Below are positions 18,570 to 27,220 of a DNA stretch of 64,000 bases, piece after piece (positions within the stretch are counted from its first letter, which is position 1; every line of letters begins with the position of its first letter). Under the pieces are notes generated by a model, which worked only from the letters and a program-made list of their open reading frames with translations, had not been told where the DNA came from and ran no database searches. Made by a program: the position numbers and the translations under genes. The stretch covers positions 232,069-296,068 of the forward strand of contig NZ_VMSG01000004.1 in assembly GCF_007713465.1 (NCBI RefSeq). Direction: 5' to 3'. Source of the DNA: Pseudomonas sp. H3(2019). GTDB lineage: Bacteria > Pseudomonadota > Gammaproteobacteria > Pseudomonadales > Pseudomonadaceae.

Positions 18570-20377
18570 GTTTCACCTTCGGCGATTTTCAAGGGGATCT
18601 TCAAGGTAAACAGTGCACCTTTTCCCGGACCGTCGCTGTGGGCTGTCAGGTGGCCATTCATCTCGATGGCGGCGAGGGCGCAACTGTGCAGACCAAAACC
18701 GTGACCTTCCTTGCGCGTGGTGAAACCGTGGGCAAAGATCCGGGTCATGTTTTCGGCCGAGATGCCTTCGCCTTCGTCCTTGACGCTGACCTGCAGCGTC
18801 GCGTCGTCGACCACCTTGACCCCCAGGGTCATTTCCCGGGGGCGGTCGCTGAGGTCGGACATGGCGTATTTGGCGTTGCTGATCAGGTTGATCAGAATCA
18901 GCAACATCCGGTGTTTATCGCCCATGACTTTGGGCACCTCGGCGTAGTCCTTGACCACGGTGACGTGGTGGCGGGTCAGGGCACCCGAGTTCATGCGCAG
19001 AGCGTCTTCGAGCAGTTCGCTGACTTGCAGCGGCTCCATCAGGCTGTTGGCCCCGGCGTAGGACTGCTGGGTGGCAACGATGTCCTTGATGTGGTCAACG
19101 CTTTTGCTCAATTGCGCCAGTTCGTCGCTAATGCCCTGCTGCTCGAGGGCAATGGCGTCCACCAGTTGATTCAGGTAGCCGGGCAGCAATTTGCCTTTTT
19201 CGTCTTCGGTGATGAAGTGGCCGAGATCACCCCGGTGCTCGTTGATCAGCTGCATCGCCTTGCCCAGCCCCAGCGCCTTGCTGTTGCGCAGTTTGCGGGT
19301 GACCAGGTCGGCAGAGATATTCACGCTGTTGAGCACATTGCCGACGTTGTGCAGCACGTTGGTGGCGATCTCGGCCATCCCGGCCAGGCGCGCGGTGTCC
19401 AGCAGCTCGCTTTGAGTGTCCTTGAGTTCGCGGGTGCGCTCCTCGACCCGATGTTCCAGGCTTTCATTGGCTGCTTGCAGGTCCTTGTTGACGCGGTTGA
19501 TTTCCGCAAAGCTGCGTAGCAGCCCATTGGCCAGCAACAGCAGCAACAGCACCAGCAGCGCCGAAAAAACCGCCATGTAGAAGTGGTAGCGTTGATCGAC
19601 TGCATCGACCTGTTGTTGATCGTTGTCCAGCAGGCTGGTGATGTTGTCCAGGCGCTCGGACACGTGGACTGCCTCGATCCGTTCCAGCAGGCTGTTGACC
19701 AGTGGTTGTTCACGCAGGATCAGCGCGATGTGGTTGCTGAGAATCTCCACTGGTGTGTGGAACTCGGCAGGCAGTCGTTGCTTGTTCACCGCTAGTTTGT
19801 TCAGGCCGACCAGGATGTCGGCGGCTTTGTCGTCGGACGTGACCTGGGCGAACTCCAGACCGCTGAGTAGCAGGTCGTAGGTGTCGGTGGCGGTGTTCTG
19901 CATTTGCAGTTTGTTGTCGTCCTCAAGGCGTGCGAACTGGTTCTGAATGTCGTCTTCGGCAGTGGGCAGGAACGCCAGTGAATTGCGCAGCACCGCGTTG
20001 TGTGACTTGAATTGTTCGACCAGCCGGGTCTTTTCCTTGATCGCGTTCAGGTAAGCGTCATGGCTGGTTTGCCACTGTGTCGAGTCGTTACGACCGTGTC
20101 TGGACTCTATCGAGTCGAATCGTTCCCACAGACGGCTCATTTCGGTCAGCGGCGAAACCAGTGGATCGTAGTTGTGGACGAGGGCGATCCGGGCCTTGAG
20201 GATCTCGGTTTCCCATTGCGCGTCCAGTTGTTTTATCTGACGGATCAGATCCCGCGATTCGGTATAGGTCGAGGTTTGATCCGAACTGGACTTTAGATAC
20301 AGGAACAGCAGGATCGAGGCCAGCAAGACGGTCATGCCGGTAAGCAACAGCAAACTGAGTCGACGGGACACTTTCAT
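18566..20377 (-). CDS. DAHL-domain membrane sensor histidine kinase
   Basis: A 603-aa kinase from ATG at 20377 (an in-frame ATG at 20395 is less likely). Membrane segment at about 5-24; then a periplasmic helical domain with SRDLIRQIKQLDAQWETEIL and NYDPLVSPL, characteristic of the DAHL double sensory domain; a second membrane segment (about 265-285); a coiled coil; H-box MAEIATNVLHNVGNVLNSVN; N-box LINLISNAKYAMS; G-boxes KDEGEGIS and GHGFGLHSCALAA. The periplasmic domain faces the same compartment as the cytochrome peroxidase encoded just upstream, whose stop overlaps this ATG by four bases (20374-20377). That close coupling suggests the two act together. Confidence 0.88.
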   Translation of the reverse strand: MKVSRRLSLLLLTGMTVLLASILLFLYLKSSSDQTSTYTESRDLIRQIKQLDAQWETEILKARIALVHNYDPLVSPLTEMSRLWERFDSIESRHGRNDSTQWQTSHDAYLNAIKEKTRLVEQFKSHNAVLRNSLAFLPTAEDDIQNQFARLEDDNKLQMQNTATDTYDLLLSGLEFAQVTSDDKAADILVGLNKLAVNKQRLPAEFHTPVEILSNHIALILREQPLVNSLLERIEAVHVSERLDNITSLLDNDQQQVDAVDQRYHFYMAVFSALLVLLLLLLANGLLRSFAEINRVNKDLQAANESLEHRVEERTRELKDTQSELLDTARLAGMAEIATNVLHNVGNVLNSVNISADLVTRKLRNSKALGLGKAMQLINEHRGDLGHFITEDEKGKLLPGYLNQLVDAIALEQQGISDELAQLSKSVDHIKDIVATQQSYAGANSLMEPLQVSELLEDALRMNSGALTRHHVTVVKDYAEVPKVMGDKHRMLLILINLISNAKYAMSDLSDRPREMTLGVKVVDDATLQVSVKDEGEGISAENMTRIFAHGFTTRKEGHGFGLHSCALAAIEMNGHLTAHSDGPGKGALFTLKIPLKIAEGET

Positions 20378-21333
20378 AATGGTTTGCCTCCCCACTCGCC
20401 GGTCAGGGTCTTGAGGAATTTGATGATCAGGGCCTTGTCTTCTTCGGAAGGGATGCGTCCCAGCTGGAACTTGAACATCACATCAACGGCTTCCTCGAGG
20501 GTTTTCGCCGTGCCGTCATGAAAGTACGGCGCGGTCACCGCGACGTTGCGCAGGCTTGGGACCTTGAACACGTTGCGGTCTTCCTCGTCCTTGGTCTCCA
20601 GGTAACGACCCAGGTCCGATTCGGTCGGATTGCCCCGCGCCTGGAAGTAATCGCCCATCACCCCGAACTTCTGGAACATGTTGCCGCCGATGTTTACCCC
20701 TTGATGACAGGCGATGCAGCCGTAGTCCTTGAAGCGTTGGTAACCGTATTTTTCGTCGAGGCTGAGAATATCGGTGTTGCCCTGCAGGTACTGGTCGAAA
20801 CGCGAATTGGTGCTAAGCAATGTGCGCTCGTAGGTGGCCAGGGCATTTTGCACATTGGCCGCCGTAACCCCATTGGGGTAAGCGTTGCCAAACGCCGAGC
20901 GATAGGTCGGGTCAGTGGACAGCATTTGCACCACGTGTTCCCAGTTGCTGCCCATTTCAGTGGGACTTTCCACCACTGCGTGAATCTGGTCTTCCAGGGT
21001 GTCGGCGCGACCGTTCCAGAACTGCCTGAAGTTCAGGCTGGCATTCAGCACGCTGGGGGTGTTGACGACCAACGGCTTGCCGTCGAAACCGATGGAAAAT
21101 TGCTTGTTATCGGCACCGCCCTTTTCCAGGTGATGGCAACTGGCACAGGACAGGCTGTTGTTGACCGACAAGCGCGTTTCGTTGAACAGCTGACGACCCA
21201 GTTCTACACGCTGAGGGTCTTGCGCAGGCACCGGTGGCAGCGGTTTGAGGGGTTCGTCCAAAGGCTTGGCGCTCGCCGTCAGGCAGAGTCCGAGCATCAG
21301 TGTGGTGAGCAGCGTGAGTCCATAGGGCGACAT
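20374..21333 (-). CDS. Di-haem cytochrome c peroxidase family protein
   Basis: A 319-aa exported protein with a signal peptide (about 1-22, LTLLTTLMLGLCLTASAKP). Two CxxCH haem sites, CASCH (about 63) and CIACH (about 207), place it in the bacterial cytochrome c peroxidase/MauG superfamily. ESPTEMGSNWE and the distal APYFHDGTAKTLEEAV near 275 are typical of CcpA-type peroxidases that reduce H2O2 in the periplasm. What is unusual is its place inside a signalling operon, between REC-GGDEF-EAL and a sensor kinase, and translationally coupled to the latter. It may detoxify peroxide or act as a redox sensor or ligand processor for the kinase; the sequence cannot decide. Confidence 0.9.
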   Translation of the reverse strand: MSPYGLTLLTTLMLGLCLTASAKPLDEPLKPLPPVPAQDPQRVELGRQLFNETRLSVNNSLSCASCHHLEKGGADNKQFSIGFDGKPLVVNTPSVLNASLNFRQFWNGRADTLEDQIHAVVESPTEMGSNWEHVVQMLSTDPTYRSAFGNAYPNGVTAANVQNALATYERTLLSTNSRFDQYLQGNTDILSLDEKYGYQRFKDYGCIACHQGVNIGGNMFQKFGVMGDYFQARGNPTESDLGRYLETKDEEDRNVFKVPSLRNVAVTAPYFHDGTAKTLEEAVDVMFKFQLGRIPSEEDKALIIKFLKTLTGEWGGKPL

Positions 21334-21377
21334 CTGATGATTCCTTTGCCGGGTGCCTACACCGTTGGGGCGTCGGT

Positions 21378-23249
21378 CTACGTGCGTGGTGGTGTCTGCT
21401 GGCTGTCGGTGAGCAACTGTACGAATTCCTGGGGGAGTACGGCTTTGCTGAAGAAGTAACCCTGACCTTCCTCACACTGAAGGGCCTTGAGAAAGTCCAG
21501 TTGTTCCAGGGTTTCCACGCCTTCGGCGATGATATTGAGGTTGAGGCTCTTGCCCAGGCTGATGATGGCGCTGACCAGCGCAGCGTCGTTGTTTTCGGTG
21601 CTCAGCCCGCGAACGAATGACTGGTCAATTTTCAGTACATCGACCGGGAACCGTTGCAGGTAGCTCAGGCTGGAATAACCGGTGCCGAAATCATCGATTG
21701 CCAGGCGCACGCCCAATGCCTTGATGGCGTGCAGGGTCTGCACGGTGGCCTCGACGTTCTGCATCAGCACGCTTTCGGTAATTTCGAGCTCCAGTAGCGT
21801 TGGATCGAAGCCTGTCAGTTCGAGGATCTGCACTATACCGTCGACAAAGTCGTGCTGACGGAAGTCGATGGCGGAAACGTTGACGGACATGCTGATCGCC
21901 GGCAATCCGGCCAGTTGCCAGGCGCGGGCCTGTTGGCAGGCCTGGGTCAATACCCATTTGCTCAGGGGAATGATCAGCCCACTGTCTTCGGCCACTCCGA
22001 TGAAATCCATTGGGTACACCCAACCATGACCGGGTTTTAGCCAGCGGATCAAGGCTTCCGCACCGACCACTTTACCAGTGCGCAGATCCAGTTTGGGTTG
22101 GTAATGCAGGACGAACTCATCGCGTTCCATCGCCAGGCGCAGGCCGGATTCGATGCTTTGCTGTTCACGGGCGCGCTGATTCATCTCGTCGATGAAAAAG
22201 CTGAAGTCGTTAAGGCCTCTCTCCTTGACGTTATGCATCGCGGTTTCGGCTTTCTTGATCAACGGTACGGCATCGAAGCCGTCGTCCGGGTAGATGCTGA
22301 TGCCCAGGCTGGCAGTCACGCTCAGGTCATGGCCGGCAATGTGCTGCTGGGTGTTGACGGCTTTCAGCAGCTTTTCGGCAATGCCTTTGGTTTGCTGGGG
22401 ATGGTGGATGTCCGCGAGGATCACCACGAACTCGTCGGAACCGTAGCGAAACACCGAATCGGACTCACGCACCGTGGACACGAGGCTCTGGCCGACCCGT
22501 TTGAGCATTTCATCACCAACCGGATGGCCCAGCGCGTTGTTGATGCGCTTGAAGCGGTCCAGGCCCAGAAATATCACCGCCAGTTGTTTGTCGTGTCTTC
22601 GTGAAAGGGCCAGGGACTGAGTCAGTCGATCACCCAGCAAGGTGCTGTTGGGCAGGTCGGTGAGCACATCGTATTGCAACAGATGGGAGACTTTGAGCAA
22701 CTCCTGAACGCGCTCTTCGATGGTTCGCTCCAGGCTGAGCATTTTCATCGCGGCGTCCTGGGCCATCTGCCATTTCCAGGTCAGGGCACTGGCCATCTGA
22801 CGGATTTCCAGGCTGTCGAAAGGCTTTTTCAGCACCAGCAACTGGTCGCCGAACGCCAGTCGTTCGGCCATCGCTTCCCAGGTGTAGTCAGAGAAGGCGG
22901 TGCACAAAGCTATCTGCAGGTGCGGGTCGACCTTCCAGAGTCGCTCGATGGTTTCCAGACCGTCCCAACCCGGCGGCATGCGCATATCGGTAAACGCCAG
23001 GGCATAGGGCCTGCCTTCGGCCAGGGCGCGTTTGACCAGTTCCAGCGCTTCTTTGCCCTGGTAGGCGGAATCGAGGAGAAACTTTGGGTGAGAGCGTCGT
23101 TCAGTGCCGAATAACAACTCTTCGGTGCCGGCCAGCGACTGCTCGTCCGGCACATCGGGGCTGAGAATCTTGCGAAAGTCCTGATGGATCGAAGGCATGT
23201 CATCGATGATCAGGATGCGCCGGTTGGTGGGGGCGAGCGATGGTTTCAT
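21378..23249 (-). CDS. REC-GGDEF-EAL protein with GSDEF motif
   Basis: A 623-aa soluble protein. Receiver (about 8-155) of the same variant family as its neighbours (RILIIDDMPSIHQDF; Asp in ALAFTDMRMPPGWDG; LLVLKKPFD). The GGDEF domain (about 195-355) has GSDEF in place of GGDEF, with an RESD inhibitory site five residues before it. The EAL domain (about 370-610) keeps its metal and catalytic residues: GAEALIRW, SVNVSA, LEITES, IDDFGTGYSSL, DVLKIDQSF, IAEGVET. The likely main activity is therefore c-di-GMP phosphodiesterase. Its ATG overlaps the stop of the upstream gene by four bases. Confidence 0.92.
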   Translation of the reverse strand: MKPSLAPTNRRILIIDDMPSIHQDFRKILSPDVPDEQSLAGTEELLFGTERRSHPKFLLDSAYQGKEALELVKRALAEGRPYALAFTDMRMPPGWDGLETIERLWKVDPHLQIALCTAFSDYTWEAMAERLAFGDQLLVLKKPFDSLEIRQMASALTWKWQMAQDAAMKMLSLERTIEERVQELLKVSHLLQYDVLTDLPNSTLLGDRLTQSLALSRRHDKQLAVIFLGLDRFKRINNALGHPVGDEMLKRVGQSLVSTVRESDSVFRYGSDEFVVILADIHHPQQTKGIAEKLLKAVNTQQHIAGHDLSVTASLGISIYPDDGFDAVPLIKKAETAMHNVKERGLNDFSFFIDEMNQRAREQQSIESGLRLAMERDEFVLHYQPKLDLRTGKVVGAEALIRWLKPGHGWVYPMDFIGVAEDSGLIIPLSKWVLTQACQQARAWQLAGLPAISMSVNVSAIDFRQHDFVDGIVQILELTGFDPTLLELEITESVLMQNVEATVQTLHAIKALGVRLAIDDFGTGYSSLSYLQRFPVDVLKIDQSFVRGLSTENNDAALVSAIISLGKSLNLNIIAEGVETLEQLDFLKALQCEEGQGYFFSKAVLPQEFVQLLTDSQQTPPRT

Positions 23250-25552
23250 CCCCGGTCCTCCGGTGGATAGTAGGAGTCTTCGAGCAGCGGGTTTGTTGCG
23301 CCGGGGAAGGTCGGCGGCACGATGCTGCCGGCCATCAGCAACGCCGCTGCCTGCTGGCTGCTGACGGCTTTGCTGAAGTAGTAGCCCTGAGCATTCATTG
23401 GCGAGCCGGTGGAGATCAGCGAGCTGCGCTGTTCCTGGGTCTCGACGCCTTCGGCAATGATGCCGATCCCCACTTCGCGGGCGAAATTGATGATCGCGCG
23501 CAAGGTCGTGGCGCTGGCGGGATCACGGGTCGCGGTGTCGATGAAGGCCTGGGCGAGTTTGAGGTGATTGACCCGATAGGTCTTGAGGTAGTCGAACGAG
23601 GAGTACTCGGTGCCGAAGTCGTCGATGGCTATTTTCACCCCCAGTTCACGCAAGCGAGGCAGCACATCGTTGTGGGTCCATTTGGTTTGCGCCAGTGTCG
23701 CTTCGGTGACGTCGAAGCGCAGGTCCCAGGGGCAGAGGTTCCACAGGGCCGTGGTGCGCAGCACGTCGTAGATCAGGTCCGGACCGCTCTTGAGCTGGGC
23801 CAGCGAAAGCTTGATCGCAATCACCGGGGGCGCCATGCCTTCGTCGCGCCACTCATGCATTTGCTGGCAAGCGCGATTCAGCAACCAGTGCCCGAGCGCG
23901 ATGATTACACCGGTTTTTTCCGCCGCGGGAAGAAACATATCGGGTTCCAGTATTCCTCGCTCTGGATGACTCCAGCGGACCTGGGCTTCCATGCCGAGGA
24001 TCTTCCCGGTACTCAGGTCGACTTCGGGCAAGTAATGCAGTTCAAGCTGGTTTTGCTCGATGGCTTGTTTCAAATCGTTGGCAATCGACACCCGGTCGAG
24101 TACTTCCTGATTGATTTCCTCGGAGTGGAAGTGGTACTGGTTGCGACCTTTTTCCTTGGAGCGATACAGCGCCATGTCAGCCTGAGCCAACAGACTTTCG
24201 GCACTCAAGCTGGTACTGGAGTAAGTGCTGATGCCGATGCTGACCGAAACCCGCACATTGTTGCCATCGAGGGTGTAAGGCAGTACCAGCTCATCGCGGA
24301 CCTTGCCTGCCAGGGCCGCCGACTGTGTCGGGTCGCCGGCGTCGAGCTGCACGATTGCAAACTCGTCACCGCCGAGACGCGCCACAAGGTCGTTTTCGCG
24401 GACACAGGCCTTGATGCGTCGGGCGACTTCCTGCAATAGCAAATCCCCGATGGGATGGCCCAGGGTGTCGTTGATGCGTTTGAAATGATCGAGGTCCAGG
24501 TAGAACACCGCGAAGGGTGCGCCGCCCCGACGGGCGGCAGCGAATGCCTGGTGCAGACGTTCGAGGAGTGTCGCGCGATTGGCCAGCCCGGTCAGCCCGT
24601 CGGTGCGTGCCAGCAGGGCGATCTTCTCTTCGGCCAGCTTGCGTTCAGTGATGTCGATGATGATGCCTTCGACTTCCAGCAAGCGTCCGTCCTGGTTACG
24701 CACCGGCACGTAGCGGTTTTCGACCCAGCGCCAGTCGCCGGTACCGGTGCGCAGACGAAACTCGATGGACGCCCCGACTGCGTCCCGGTCAAGTACCCGC
24801 GCCATGGCATTGTCGACTTTGCCCTGGTCCTCGGGATGAATCAGCTCCTGAGCCCAGTTTGCCGACGCCACCAATTGCGCGGCCATGTGACCGAATTTGG
24901 TGATGTTGTGGGAGATGTACATCAACGGAAACGAGGGTTCGCCGCGCAGCCGGTACAAAATGGTCGGGCTGTTCTGCACGATGATATTGGCGTCGGACAG
25001 CTCGCGAGTGCGCTCTTCGACTGCCTGCTCCAGCAGGTTCATCTTTAATGCGGCTTCTTCGGTCATTTGCCATTTGACAGTGAGGGTGCTGGCCATCTGC
25101 CGGATTTCGATGGCATCGAAGGGCTTCTTCAGGATCAGCAAGCGATCGCCGAGCTCCAGCCGTTCGGCGATATCGTCCCAGGAGTAGTCGGAATACGCGG
25201 TACACAGCGCGACTTGCAGTTTTGGATCGACCTGCCAGAGCCGTTCGATGGTTTCCAGTCCGTCCCAGCCGGGCGGCATGCGCATGTCGATAAAGGCCAT
25301 CGCATACGGAAGGTCCTTGGCCAGGGCGGCTTCGACCTTGCCCAGGGCTTCCAGGCCCTGAAAGGCGCTGTCGAGCACAAACCCCAGATCCGAAGCCACC
25401 ACTGGCGTGCCGAACAGGGCTTCTTCGGCGCTGCTCAGCGCATCATTATCATGCGCGTGGGGGCTGAGGATCTTGGCAAAGTCCTGATGGATAGAGGCGG
25501 TGTCGTCGACGATCAGAATCCGCCGGTTTTTCCGCGCAAACGGTGTCTTCAT
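23246..25552 (-). CDS. REC-PAS-GGDEF-EAL protein with degenerate EAL
   Basis: A 768-aa soluble protein from ATG at 25552 (MKTPFARKNRRILIVDD). Receiver (about 10-160; Asp in AMAFIDMRMPPGWDG), a PAS/PAC domain (about 190-310; ITERKLAEEKIALLARTDGLTGLAN linker), and a canonical GGDEF domain (ARLGGDEFAIVQLD) with an REND inhibitory site. The EAL-like domain is degenerate: EAQ instead of EAL, IKLSLAQ where active enzymes have an N, FDVTEA where the metal-binding Glu is expected, and IDDFGTEYSS. It is therefore likely a diguanylate cyclase with a regulatory EAL remnant, complementary to the next gene. An in-frame ATG at 25603 has a poorly spaced ribosome site; the overlapping small reading frame at 25549-25596 explains that site better. 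Confidence 0.9.
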   Translation of the reverse strand: MKTPFARKNRRILIVDDTASIHQDFAKILSPHAHDNDALSSAEEALFGTPVVASDLGFVLDSAFQGLEALGKVEAALAKDLPYAMAFIDMRMPPGWDGLETIERLWQVDPKLQVALCTAYSDYSWDDIAERLELGDRLLILKKPFDAIEIRQMASTLTVKWQMTEEAALKMNLLEQAVEERTRELSDANIIVQNSPTILYRLRGEPSFPLMYISHNITKFGHMAAQLVASANWAQELIHPEDQGKVDNAMARVLDRDAVGASIEFRLRTGTGDWRWVENRYVPVRNQDGRLLEVEGIIIDITERKLAEEKIALLARTDGLTGLANRATLLERLHQAFAAARRGGAPFAVFYLDLDHFKRINDTLGHPIGDLLLQEVARRIKACVRENDLVARLGGDEFAIVQLDAGDPTQSAALAGKVRDELVLPYTLDGNNVRVSVSIGISTYSSTSLSAESLLAQADMALYRSKEKGRNQYHFHSEEINQEVLDRVSIANDLKQAIEQNQLELHYLPEVDLSTGKILGMEAQVRWSHPERGILEPDMFLPAAEKTGVIIALGHWLLNRACQQMHEWRDEGMAPPVIAIKLSLAQLKSGPDLIYDVLRTTALWNLCPWDLRFDVTEATLAQTKWTHNDVLPRLRELGVKIAIDDFGTEYSSFDYLKTYRVNHLKLAQAFIDTATRDPASATTLRAIINFAREVGIGIIAEGVETQEQRSSLISTGSPMNAQGYYFSKAVSSQQAAALLMAGSIVPPTFPGATNPLLEDSYYPPEDRG

Positions 25553-25596
25553 TGCACTGCACCGTTGCAAATGAGCCCACGCAGCGTTGTGTTCAT
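25549..25596 (-). CDS. Candidate 15-codon leader peptide
   Basis: A small reading frame encoding MNTTLRGLICNGAVQ. It is preceded at 8 bases by AGGAAGG, the best ribosome site in the region, and its TGA overlaps the ATG of the REC-PAS-GGDEF-EAL gene in an ATGA junction (25549-25552). The large gene has no good ribosome site of its own at 25552, so translation could depend on ribosomes finishing this leader. No homology can be claimed for so short a peptide. The alternative is that the large protein starts at 25603 with a 17-residue extension. Confidence 0.45.
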   Translation of the reverse strand: MNTTLRGLICNGAVQ

Positions 25597-25814
25597 ACGG
25601 CATCCCTTCCTGATCGCAGTGTGCTACGGGTGCAGATCTTGGATCCAGATACCCAGAGCATAGTCTGCGACTCTCGAGTTCGCCGCCTGCCGTGTGGCAA
25701 ATCTATTGCGAACTGTGCTGAAAAACCGTCTAGCCTCTAGTTCAGGCCCAAGGAGGAGGGGGAGTTCCCTTGGGTGCTCACAAACGACTGGTCTGTTTCA
25801 GCTGAGGTAATGCC

Positions 25815-27149
25815 ATGGATGAGCCGCTTAAACCCCGAGTGTTACTGGTTGATGACGAAGAATCGATCCTCAATAGCCTGCGTCGGCTGTTGCGCGGCCA
25901 ACCCTATGAAGTGCTGCTGGCCACAAGCGGCACCCATGCGTTGGAGATCATGGAGCAGCAACCGGTCGATCTGGTGATGACCGATGCCCGCATGCCCAAC
26001 ATGGACGGTGCGACCCTGTTGGCGCACATCCACGAACACTATCCCGACACCGTACGCATCCTGCTGACCGGCTATGCCGACCTGTCGATGATCATCAAGG
26101 CGATCAACGAGGGGCAGATTCACCGTTACATCAGCAAACCCTGGAATGACGAGGAAATGCTGCTGACGTTGCGCCAGTCGCTGGCGTATCAGCTCTCCGA
26201 GCGCGAGCGGCTGCGTCTGGTGCAGTTGACGTGGGATCAGAACGAGGAGTTGAAGCAGCTCAACGTATCCCTGGAAAAACGTGTCGCAGCGCGCACTGCC
26301 GAACTGCAGCAGACCGCCGACATGCTCGATCTGGCCTACGAAGAACTCAAGCACAGCTATGTCACCGGCACCGAAGTGTTTTCGTTGCTGGCCAATCTGC
26401 GTCTGCCACCCGCCAAGCAAACCAACCGGCAAATCATCGATCTGGTGCGTATCTACTGCCAGACCCATGGGCTGGATGAGGCCAGCAGCCGAGACCTGAC
26501 CATGGCGGCGGCGCTTTACAACATCGGCAAGCTGAGCTGGACCGACAGCATGATGACGGCCCCTTCGGACCTGTTGCATCACGCCGAACGGGAGCTGTAT
26601 CGCGGTTATCCGAAACAGAGCGAATCGCTGTTGATGACCCTTGAACCGATGAAGGATGCCGCACGCCTGATCCTGCACCATCAGGAACGCTGGGACGGCA
26701 GCGGGTTTCCCGATCGCCTCAAGGGGGAGGCAATCCCTTTGGGTTCGCGCCTGCTGAAGCTGGCCGTGGACTTCATCGAATTGCAGTGCGGGCTGATTCT
26801 TGAACGACACATGAACAGTGATGAAGCGCTGCTGTTCATCCGCAAATACACCGGGCGTCTCTACGACCCGGAATTGGTGGAAGACTTTGTTCAGGTCTGC
26901 GCCACGTACCAGCGTGATATCACCCTCGGCGATCCGACAGTCAAGGTGCTGAGCACCCGCGATCTGGCGGCCGGGATGGTGCTGGCGCGCAACCTCAATG
27001 CCGACAACGGCATGCTGCTGCTCAATGCCGGCAAGGTGCTCAATGGCCCGCTGGTGGAAAAACTCATCGCCTTCGAAGCCATGGAGGGTGCCAGGTACAG
27101 CGTATTTGTCCATGTGCCCGAGGAGTCTGAAACAGCTATCTCCGCGTAG
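25815..27149 (+). CDS. Response regulator with degenerate HD-GYP output
   Basis: A 444-aa protein. Receiver (about 8-125; LLVDDEES, Asp in LVMTDARMPNMDG, YISKPWNDEE), a coiled coil (about 140-185), then a C-terminal HD-GYP-like domain. The hallmark residues are altered: LYNIGKL where LHDIGKI is expected, so both metal ligands are gone, and HHQERWDGSGFP for HHERWDGSGYP. It is probably catalytically inactive and may bind c-di-GMP or partners. ATG at 25815 follows TGAGGT at good spacing. Divergent from the five-gene signalling operon across a 211-base gap, so the two may be co-regulated. Confidence 0.87.
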   Translation: MDEPLKPRVLLVDDEESILNSLRRLLRGQPYEVLLATSGTHALEIMEQQPVDLVMTDARMPNMDGATLLAHIHEHYPDTVRILLTGYADLSMIIKAINEGQIHRYISKPWNDEEMLLTLRQSLAYQLSERERLRLVQLTWDQNEELKQLNVSLEKRVAARTAELQQTADMLDLAYEELKHSYVTGTEVFSLLANLRLPPAKQTNRQIIDLVRIYCQTHGLDEASSRDLTMAAALYNIGKLSWTDSMMTAPSDLLHHAERELYRGYPKQSESLLMTLEPMKDAARLILHHQERWDGSGFPDRLKGEAIPLGSRLLKLAVDFIELQCGLILERHMNSDEALLFIRKYTGRLYDPELVEDFVQVCATYQRDITLGDPTVKVLSTRDLAAGMVLARNLNADNGMLLLNAGKVLNGPLVEKLIAFEAMEGARYSVFVHVPEESETAISA

Positions 27150-27220
27150 TTATTTCGAGGTGACGTGAAACCTGTGCTCATGTGATCCTTGGCTCTTTTG
27201 TCCAAGGCCATCGTTGATCC

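Noticed and set aside
18488..19519. 343-codon forward frame opposite the DAHL kinase
   Set aside because: Shadow of the kinase coding strand; the kinase motifs are unambiguous.
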